A stretch of 64,000 nt of DNA, taken from JBGMEA01 sp963674555 (lineage in GTDB: Bacteria; Bacillota; Clostridia; Eubacteriales; Anaerofustaceae). Each line of letters begins with the position of its first letter. Positions within the stretch are counted from its first letter, which is position 1. Below the pieces are notes generated by a model that made no database searches, was not told the DNA's origin, and worked only from the letters and a program-made list of their open reading frames with translations. Shown one piece after another: positions 58,237 through 64,000 of the stretch. The position numbers and the translations under genes are program-made. Where the stretch lies: contig OY771429.1 of NCBI GenBank assembly GCA_963674555.1, forward strand, positions 1,922,001-1,986,000, written 5' to 3'.

Positions 58237-59289
58237 ATGCGTAATCACAGTGATGATGAAACAAATCATATCGACCAGGATGATAAAAGTGAAAAAAACT
58301 CATCGACCGGTTCAAAAAAACTGATGATATTGTATGTGTTGGAAGTATTGATCAAGTATTCAGACCAACACCATAAATTAACGCAAAGCGAGATCATTGA
58401 TTACATCAAGCAAGATTATGATATGGACTGTGAAAGAAAGGCTATCTCGCGCCACATCAAAGCTTTGGTCAATCACGGATATAATATAGAGACCTATGAA
58501 GATAATGGTGAAGGTTACTATATGAAAGATCTTGATTTTTCATCCGAGGATGTTTTTATGTTGTGGGAAGGGATGATGGCCTCCAAATACATCGATAAAA
58601 ACGAATCGGCAAAACTTATTAAAGTGCTTGAAAAATATCTTGGTGACGGAATGCGTTTGGGATCTTCCTATTATGGAGGTATCACCAATAAGTATACATA
58701 CCCGGAGACCTTCATTTATTCGAATTTACAATTTATCCTTAATGAAATGGCAATGGATAAAAAGATTGCGTTTATTTATAATGCCTATGCTCCCGATAAG
58801 ACATTGGAACCGTTGACTCAGGATCCTGTTACAGTAAGTCCTTATGCTGTATTGAATGTCGATAACGAATATTATTTAGCGGCAAAACCCGAAGACGGTA
58901 CGATGATGTGTTATAAAGTAGGGTTGATAAGTGATCTTTCTACAGTCGGCTTCCTCAGTGAAGACATAAGAGAGATCATCGGTTATGCAAAAGGCTTTGA
59001 TCCTCAAAAATTTACAGCGGATTTTATCGAGGGATACGGCGGAGCTGTTACGGATTTTTTTGTAAAGATCCATAAAGATAAGATCGGATATGTCATTGAA
59101 ACTTTCGGAGAAGAATTTAAAATCAGTAATGAGGAAGATGGCGTATTGACACTCGATATTATATGTAATTTTGATAAAATGTATCAATGGGCAATCGCAA
59201 CGGCCGAATACAGTGAAGTTATAGAGCCTGCGGCAATGCGGTTCAAACTTAAGGAATTCTTTGATCAACAAAGTTGGAACTATAGATAG
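58237..59289 (+). CDS. WYL-domain transcriptional regulator
   Basis: The 350-aa protein opens with an acidic, Ser/Asp-rich stretch, then a helix-turn-helix (KLTQSEIIDYIKQDYDMDCE, RKAISRHIKALVNHGYNIET) and a WYL sensor domain (MDKKIAFIYNAY, VTVSPYAVLNVDNEYYLAAK), with a C-terminal WCX extension. WYL domains bind small ligands or nucleic acids. AAGGAG (58225-58230) suggests ATG 58237; ATG 58234 is also possible. It stands alone and divergent from the aldo/keto reductase-mazG operon. Target unknown. Confidence 0.88.
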   Translation: MRNHSDDETNHIDQDDKSEKNSSTGSKKLMILYVLEVLIKYSDQHHKLTQSEIIDYIKQDYDMDCERKAISRHIKALVNHGYNIETYEDNGEGYYMKDLDFSSEDVFMLWEGMMASKYIDKNESAKLIKVLEKYLGDGMRLGSSYYGGITNKYTYPETFIYSNLQFILNEMAMDKKIAFIYNAYAPDKTLEPLTQDPVTVSPYAVLNVDNEYYLAAKPEDGTMMCYKVGLISDLSTVGFLSEDIREIIGYAKGFDPQKFTADFIEGYGGAVTDFFVKIHKDKIGYVIETFGEEFKISNEEDGVLTLDIICNFDKMYQWAIATAEYSEVIEPAAMRFKLKEFFDQQSWNYR

Positions 59290-59323
59290 AGGTTAAACTA
59301 TTTCAGTTGAAAAATCCAATACA

Positions 59324-59356
59324 AAAAGGGACATTCTTTTAGAATGTCCCTTTTTT
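59324..59356. terminator. Bidirectional terminator between the WYL gene and glmS
   Basis: AAAAA then GGGACATTCT (59328-59337), loop TTT, AGAATGTCCC (59341-59350), TTTTTT. Confidence 0.93.
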
Positions 59357-59373
59357 ATTTTAATCAAGTTTAA

Positions 59374-61206
59374 TTATTCAACCGTAACGGATTTTGCTAA
59401 GTTTCTTGGCTTATCGACATCCAAGCCTTTTAAGACCGACACATAGTAAGCCAATAATTGCAGTAAAACCACAGCGGGTATCACACAGGCGTCATTATAA
59501 ATATCATCGATATACAATACTTCATCCGCTACGTTTTTCACTTGCGTTGACGATCTTTGTGCAATCGCGATCACGTATGCCCCCCGTGCTTTTATCTCTT
59601 CGATATTACTGCTGATCTTATCGAGGTATTCGCCTGTTTGTGTACATAGTGCGATTACTACAGATCCTTCTTCGATCAATGCGATCGGTCCGTGTTTGAG
59701 CTCTCCTGCGGGATATGCCTCGGCATGTATATATGAGATCTCTTTCATTTTTAAAGAGCCTTCAAGCGCAAGACAATAATCGAGTCCTCGGCCGATGAAA
59801 AACATGCTGGTTTGATCCAATAATTTTTCAGCGGTTTGTTTGATCGTATCTTCCAATACCAAAGCTTTTTGTGTATAGCTAGATAAATTGCGGCAAGCAT
59901 CGATCATTTTTTGTTCTTCGTCTTTTGGTAAATTTCCGGTGAGTTGCCCCATTTTCAATGCTGTAAGGTACATGCACGCTACTTGTGTTGCATAAGCTTT
60001 TGTGGATGCGACCGCTATCTCCGGTCCTGCTATCGTATATAGAACATCGTCGGCTTCTCTTGTGATACTGCTGCCAACGACATTGGATATTGCCAATATG
60101 CGAGCGCCTTTTTGTTTCGCGAGACGTATACAGGCTAATGTGTCTGCAGTTTCTCCGGACTGGCTTATCGCTATAAAAAGCGTATGTGTATCTATCAGTG
60201 GATTACTATAGCGAAACTCAGAAGCAATTTGAATTTCAACAGGTTTTTTTGCGTACTTTTCAATCAGATATTTTCCGACACTGCCCGCATAATACGCTGT
60301 CCCGCAAGCCACAATATATATTTTGTTGATGTTATCCAACATGTCTTGCGTCAAATTGAATTCATCCAAAACGATCGAATTCGTTTCGGCATCCAATCTG
60401 CCCATTAAAGTTTGTTTGATCGCTACCGGCTGTTCGTGGATCTCTTTAAGCATAAAATGTTCATAGCCGTCTTTTCCCGCCGCTTCAGCATTCCAAGTGA
60501 CATGAAAGATATCTTTCTCTATCGGTTGTTTTTTATCATTATATAATTCGACCTTATCTTTTGTTATAATACCGAATGTATCATTATCGATCAGATAAAC
60601 ATTCCTTGTATATTCCAAAACTGCAGGGATATCCGATGCGATAAAATTTTCACCGTTTCCGAGGCCAATAATTAAAGGACTGTCTTTTCTTACAGCGATC
60701 AGTTTATCCGGCTCATTCGCACAAATAACCGCTAATGCGTATGCGCCCCTAAGTTTTTTGGAAGCTTTGATTACGGCATCAAAAATATCATCATCATATT
60801 CATCATTTATCAAATGCACGATAACTTCCGTATCTGTATTTGAGTAAAATGTATAGCCTTTTTTTAAAAGTTCTTCTTTAAGTTCTTTATGATTTTCAAT
60901 GATCCCGTTATGGACAAGAGAGATCATCCCGTCATTTGATGCGTGTGGGTGAGCATTTATATCAGACGGTTCACCGTGTGTCGCCCATCTGGTGTGTCCG
61001 ATCCCGATCGTTCCGAACATAGGATTCGATACACAATACTCCTCGAGTACGCTCAAACGCCCTTGATATTTATTCGTTATGATCCTGTCTCCGTTATAGA
61101 TCGCTGCTCCGGCAGAATCATACCCTCTGTATTCCAGTTTTTTTAATCCGTCTATCAAAATATCGCATGCCTGTTTATCACCCGCATATCCTACGATACC
61201 GCACAT
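59374..61206 (-). CDS. glmS: Glutamine--fructose-6-phosphate aminotransferase (isomerizing)
   Basis: The 610-aa enzyme makes glucosamine 6-phosphate, the first step to UDP-GlcNAc and peptidoglycan. The N-terminal glutaminase starts MCGIVGYAG with nucleophile Cys2 and has GHTRWATHG; two SIS isomerase domains follow (ACGTAYYAGSVGKYL, ISQSGETADT, GRGLDYCLALEGSLKMKEIS) and the C-terminal PRNLAKSVTVE. CGGAGG precedes the ATG. A glmS ribozyme in the leader gives feedback control by glucosamine 6-phosphate. Confidence 0.98.
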   Translation of the reverse strand: MCGIVGYAGDKQACDILIDGLKKLEYRGYDSAGAAIYNGDRIITNKYQGRLSVLEEYCVSNPMFGTIGIGHTRWATHGEPSDINAHPHASNDGMISLVHNGIIENHKELKEELLKKGYTFYSNTDTEVIVHLINDEYDDDIFDAVIKASKKLRGAYALAVICANEPDKLIAVRKDSPLIIGLGNGENFIASDIPAVLEYTRNVYLIDNDTFGIITKDKVELYNDKKQPIEKDIFHVTWNAEAAGKDGYEHFMLKEIHEQPVAIKQTLMGRLDAETNSIVLDEFNLTQDMLDNINKIYIVACGTAYYAGSVGKYLIEKYAKKPVEIQIASEFRYSNPLIDTHTLFIAISQSGETADTLACIRLAKQKGARILAISNVVGSSITREADDVLYTIAGPEIAVASTKAYATQVACMYLTALKMGQLTGNLPKDEEQKMIDACRNLSSYTQKALVLEDTIKQTAEKLLDQTSMFFIGRGLDYCLALEGSLKMKEISYIHAEAYPAGELKHGPIALIEEGSVVIALCTQTGEYLDKISSNIEEIKARGAYVIAIAQRSSTQVKNVADEVLYIDDIYNDACVIPAVVLLQLLAYYVSVLKGLDVDKPRNLAKSVTVE

Positions 61207-61246
61207 GTTGATTTCCTCCGTAAAAAATTTTAATACAACACAATAA

Positions 61247-61449
61247 CAAGATACTCTTTACATTCGTAAAAAGTAAGAATCTTGAATTGCATATTGTGCG
61301 CAACCTGACAGTTCTTTTGTCACGATAATTACTTATCGGATTTATGAAATATCTTTCGAGTGTTGCTCCCCGTAAGGCATCCGCCGAAAACTTCGATGAC
61401 CTTATCCTCGTCGACCTTTATCAAAACGCACAATAAAGGCCCTGGCGCT
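61247..61449 (-). ncRNA. glmS glucosamine-6-phosphate-activated ribozyme
   Basis: Read on the minus strand, the leader contains AGCGCCAGGGCC (from 61449), the complementary GGTC after a loop, then GACGAGGATAAGGTCATCGA and TCGGCGGATGCCTTACGG. These are the conserved core strands of the glmS ribozyme. Cleavage should fall between A 61449 and G 61448. Downstream lie the accessory helices: GCAAC/GTTGC, and a 3' hairpin CAAGAT...ATCTTG (61247-61284). Binding of glucosamine 6-phosphate triggers self-cleavage and mRNA decay. It is placed 41 bases before the glmS ATG. Confidence 0.95.
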
Positions 61450-61491
61450 AAAATATAATGAAGAAATCGATCAACATTATAAATTTTATTC

Positions 61492-61500
61492 ATTATAGCA
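61492..61500 (-). promoter_or_regulatory. glmS promoter, extended -10
   Basis: On the minus strand TGCTATAAT, about 35 bases upstream of the ribozyme cleavage site. No clear -35 box. Confidence 0.55.
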
Positions 61501-61578
61501 TAATTGATTTTTATAACATAGTGATTTATCTAAAACTAATTTTACGGACGGCTCCGACTTTTATTTGTCACACCGACA

Positions 61579-61639
61579 TGAGAAATATTTCTCAAAAACT
61601 TTTTTTATATTGCTTTATTTATTCCATTTGTGATACTAT
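61579..61639 (+). promoter_or_regulatory. nrdJ promoter region with palindrome
   Basis: A perfect 16-bp palindrome TGAGAAATATTTCTCA (61579-61594) lies upstream of TTGCTT (61610-61615), an 18-base spacer and TGATACTAT (61631-61639, extended -10). The palindrome is a candidate operator. I see neither a clear pair of NrdR boxes nor a cobalamin riboswitch. Confidence 0.5.
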
Positions 61640-61685
61640 ATACAGAGATAAAAAAACAGATAAATACAATATGTTGAGGTGACCT

Positions 61686-64000
61686 ATGAAAAAAGACATT
61701 AATGAATTGATCGTTCGGAATTTTACGAAAGAGCTTGAAAATGACCCAAATAAAACCGTATACGATCTTTTTACATATAAAAAAGTTGATGCGAGTATCA
61801 TCGATAAAGCTACCGGTGAAGCGATCGTTGACATGAAGGACCTTGAATTTCCTGAAGATTACACAAAAAATGCCTGTAACATCATTGCTTCAAAATATTT
61901 CAGAAAAGCAGGTCTTGATACACGCGAAGGTCACGAAGTCAGCATGAAACAGGTTGCTGATCGTTTGGTTGGATTTTGGGCTGATGCTTTGCTCGATGAA
62001 GGGATTATAGAAAACAAAGAACAATGGCAGATTTTTTATGATGAGATGGTCTTTGGTTTGTTGTCTCAAATGTGGGCACCCAATTCACCGCAGTGGTTTA
62101 ACACCGGTATCAAAAGAAATTACGGCATATCCGGTGATGATGATGAATTGTATTATTATGATCTTGAAAAAAAGTGCGTTGTAAAAAGTGAAGACAGATA
62201 TACGCGTACACAAGCTTCTGCGTGTTTTATCCTTTCGATCGAAGATACATTGATCGGTCCGCATTCCATCAGCGAACAATACGTTACAGAAACGAAATTA
62301 TTTAAAGGCGGATCGGGAGTTGGGACGAACTTTTCTGTTTTAAGAGCTGCGAACGAAAAACTTTCAAGCGGAGGTGTTTCTTCAGGTGCCATGAGCTTTT
62401 TAAAAGGTCTTGACAGAAATGCCGGTGCTATAAAATCAGGAGGTACAACACGTCGCGCGGCAAAAATGTTGATCATGGATATCGATCATCCTGAGATCGA
62501 AGAATTTATCACATGGAAATCAAAAGAAGAAGATAAAGTGAGAGCCTTGGGTAAGATGGGCTATGATATGTCTATGGATGGAGAAGCTTACAGCACGGTA
62601 AGCGGACAAAACGGTAATAACTCTGTTCGCGTCAATTATGATTTTATGCAAAAAGTGATATATGCCGATAAACATAGGGATGCTACAATAACCCTAAAAG
62701 GGCGTAAAGATCCGGATGCAGACAGAGATGTTCCGGTAAAAGATTTATGGGATCTGATCGTGAAATCTTCGTGGGAATGTGCCGATCCTGCAGTTCAATT
62801 TGATGATATCTTTAACGGTTGGCATACATGTCCGGCAGGAGAAGACGGCAAATACGGAGAAAAATACAATAGGATCAATGCAACGAATCCTTGCAGCGAA
62901 TATGCTTTTTTGGATGATACTTCGTGCAATTTGGCTTCTATCAATGCATTTAAATTTTATGATAAAAATAAACATACGATCAAAATAAATGATTTTCTGC
63001 ACATGGCGGGCATGATTCAATTGGTGCTTGAAGCTTCCATACATATGGGACAATACCCGACAAAAGATATCGCAAGAAAAACACATATGTTCCGAACCAC
63101 GGGATTGGGACTTGCGAATACCGCATCATTATTAATGGTACTCGGATACGGTTACGGTACCGAAGAAGCAAGAAACATCGTAGCGGCTTTAGCTTGTTTG
63201 ATGACGGGATATTCCTATCATGTTTCATCCCTTATGGCTAAAAAAGTCGGGGCGTTTGAAAAATATGATATCAATAAAGAATATTTGAACAGAGTGCTTC
63301 GTAATCACGCTCGTTGCTCGCTTGCTTTGACCGATGAGTTTGAAGGATTGACCTATCAGCCACTTACGCTGAACGAAACGCTTTTCACTTATATGGGGTT
63401 GGAAGAAGTTTTAACGACTTGTAAAAAAGTATGGAAAGACGCATTGCTCTCCGCAGAGACTAATGGGGTCAGAAACGCGCAAGTCAGTGTTATCGCTCCG
63501 ACCGGAACGATCTCGTTCGCGATGGATTGCGGATCGACTTCTGTTGAACCGGTTTACTCACACGTTGTTTATAAGAAGTTGGCAGGCGGCGGCACATTAG
63601 AGATCATCAATCCTGTCATTGAGGAATCACTTGAAAATTTGGATTATACACAGGAAGAGATCCAGACGATACGCGAGTATTTATTGGAAAAAGATACAAA
63701 CGGATATTTTGTGCATTATTCATTGATCGATTGTCCGTATATCCGTAATGAACATAAGAGTATTTTTGCTACGGCAAATGAAATATCACCGGAAGGTCAT
63801 GTTCTTATGGTTGCGGCGATCACGCCGATGATCAGCGGGTCGGTTTCGAAGACCGTTAACTTGCCGTCTTATGCGACGTTGGACGACATTTCAAACATTT
63901 ATCAGTTGTCTTATAAAACCGGTGTAAAATCTATATCTTTATATCGTGACGGATGTAAAGCCTGTCAGCCGCTTACCGCTAGCTCGGAACAAGAGTCAAC
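61686..64000 (+). CDS. nrdJ: Adenosylcobalamin-dependent ribonucleotide reductase (N-terminal 771 aa; cut by window edge)
   Basis: From ATG 61686 (GAGGTGACCT upstream) the frame is open to the window end. It contains QMWAPNSPQWFNTGI, QASACFILSIEDT with the first redox cysteine, TKLFKGGSGVGTNFSVLR, INATNPCSEYAFLDDTSCNL with the NxCxE radical-site motif, and VIAPTGTISFAMDCGSTSVEP. These identify class II NrdJ, which reduces ribonucleotides using adenosylcobalamin and needs neither oxygen nor a separate radical subunit. The C-terminal redox and zinc region is beyond the edge. It is divergent from glmS. Confidence 0.96.
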   Translation, partial: MKKDINELIVRNFTKELENDPNKTVYDLFTYKKVDASIIDKATGEAIVDMKDLEFPEDYTKNACNIIASKYFRKAGLDTREGHEVSMKQVADRLVGFWADALLDEGIIENKEQWQIFYDEMVFGLLSQMWAPNSPQWFNTGIKRNYGISGDDDELYYYDLEKKCVVKSEDRYTRTQASACFILSIEDTLIGPHSISEQYVTETKLFKGGSGVGTNFSVLRAANEKLSSGGVSSGAMSFLKGLDRNAGAIKSGGTTRRAAKMLIMDIDHPEIEEFITWKSKEEDKVRALGKMGYDMSMDGEAYSTVSGQNGNNSVRVNYDFMQKVIYADKHRDATITLKGRKDPDADRDVPVKDLWDLIVKSSWECADPAVQFDDIFNGWHTCPAGEDGKYGEKYNRINATNPCSEYAFLDDTSCNLASINAFKFYDKNKHTIKINDFLHMAGMIQLVLEASIHMGQYPTKDIARKTHMFRTTGLGLANTASLLMVLGYGYGTEEARNIVAALACLMTGYSYHVSSLMAKKVGAFEKYDINKEYLNRVLRNHARCSLALTDEFEGLTYQPLTLNETLFTYMGLEEVLTTCKKVWKDALLSAETNGVRNAQVSVIAPTGTISFAMDCGSTSVEPVYSHVVYKKLAGGGTLEIINPVIEESLENLDYTQEEIQTIREYLLEKDTNGYFVHYSLIDCPYIRNEHKSIFATANEISPEGHVLMVAAITPMISGSVSKTVNLPSYATLDDISNIYQLSYKTGVKSISLYRDGCKACQPLTASSEQES

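Noticed and set aside
61458..61682. Plus-strand 74-aa frame between the glmS ribozyme and nrdJ
   Set aside because: It overlaps the glmS promoter on the other strand and the nrdJ promoter, has no ribosome binding site and an AT-rich random composition.

Overview
The window is a 64 kb piece of a low-GC (around 40% by eye) Gram-positive chromosome, most likely an anaerobic member of the class Clostridia. The signs are the complete S10-spc-alpha ribosomal superoperon with zinc-binding forms of S14, S4, L36 and adenylate kinase, strong AAGGAGG-type ribosome binding sites, frequent TTG starts, a glmS ribozyme, an adenosylcobalamin-dependent ribonucleotide reductase, an oxygen-labile 4Fe-4S aldo/keto reductase, and surface proteins with cohesin-like and dockerin modules. 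I cannot name the genus. No rRNA, tRNA, insertion sequence, prophage or CRISPR array was seen.

Layout. 1-3357: start of deoC (minus strand, cut by the window edge), birA, and a YtrA-type regulator with its ABC exporter behind a nested operator. 3400-4790: tandem duplicated lipoproteins. 4800-20670: S10-spc-alpha superoperon (rpsJ to rplQ, including secY, adk, map, a KOW protein, infA, rpmJ and rpoA). 20706-24984: ecfA1-ecfA2-ecfT-truA, then rplM-rpsI with their own promoter and leader. 25069-29672: tsaE-tsaB-rimI-DUF1461-tsaD and a PIN/TRAM membrane protein. 29900-34128: lipoprotein, DUF1015 protein, class V aminotransferase, split chromate-type transporter. 34130-36315 (minus): DUF134 regulator with Mrp/Nbp35 ATPase, and an E2-like acyltransferase. 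36550-41551: flavin reductase, deoD, leuS, lipoprotein, GNAT. 41584-43326 (minus): stand-alone aspartate-kinase-type ACT protein and hom.

43515-50697 is the main accessory island: a TetR regulator, a 71-aa two-helix membrane protein, two UroD/MtaA-like proteins, two GPH-family transporters and an unannotated 49-aa ORF. A repeated motif (TTACTTATACAT, four copies plus one degenerate) sits just downstream of the promoters in this island, so it looks like one TetR regulon for importing and processing an unidentified, perhaps methylated, compound. Both UroD-like proteins carry an EDDW motif where the H-x-C zinc ligands of MtaA would be expected, and no corrinoid protein is encoded nearby.

50811-54933 (minus) is a two-gene surface operon: a secreted GH73-type peptidoglycan hydrolase ending in a dockerin, followed by a membrane-anchored cohesin-like/cadherin-like protein. 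The pair suggests a small cell-wall-directed cohesin-dockerin complex rather than a cellulosome. The remainder holds hup, a YabN/MazG fusion, a 4Fe-4S aldo/keto reductase, a WYL regulator, glmS with its ribozyme, and a divergent nrdJ cut by the right edge.
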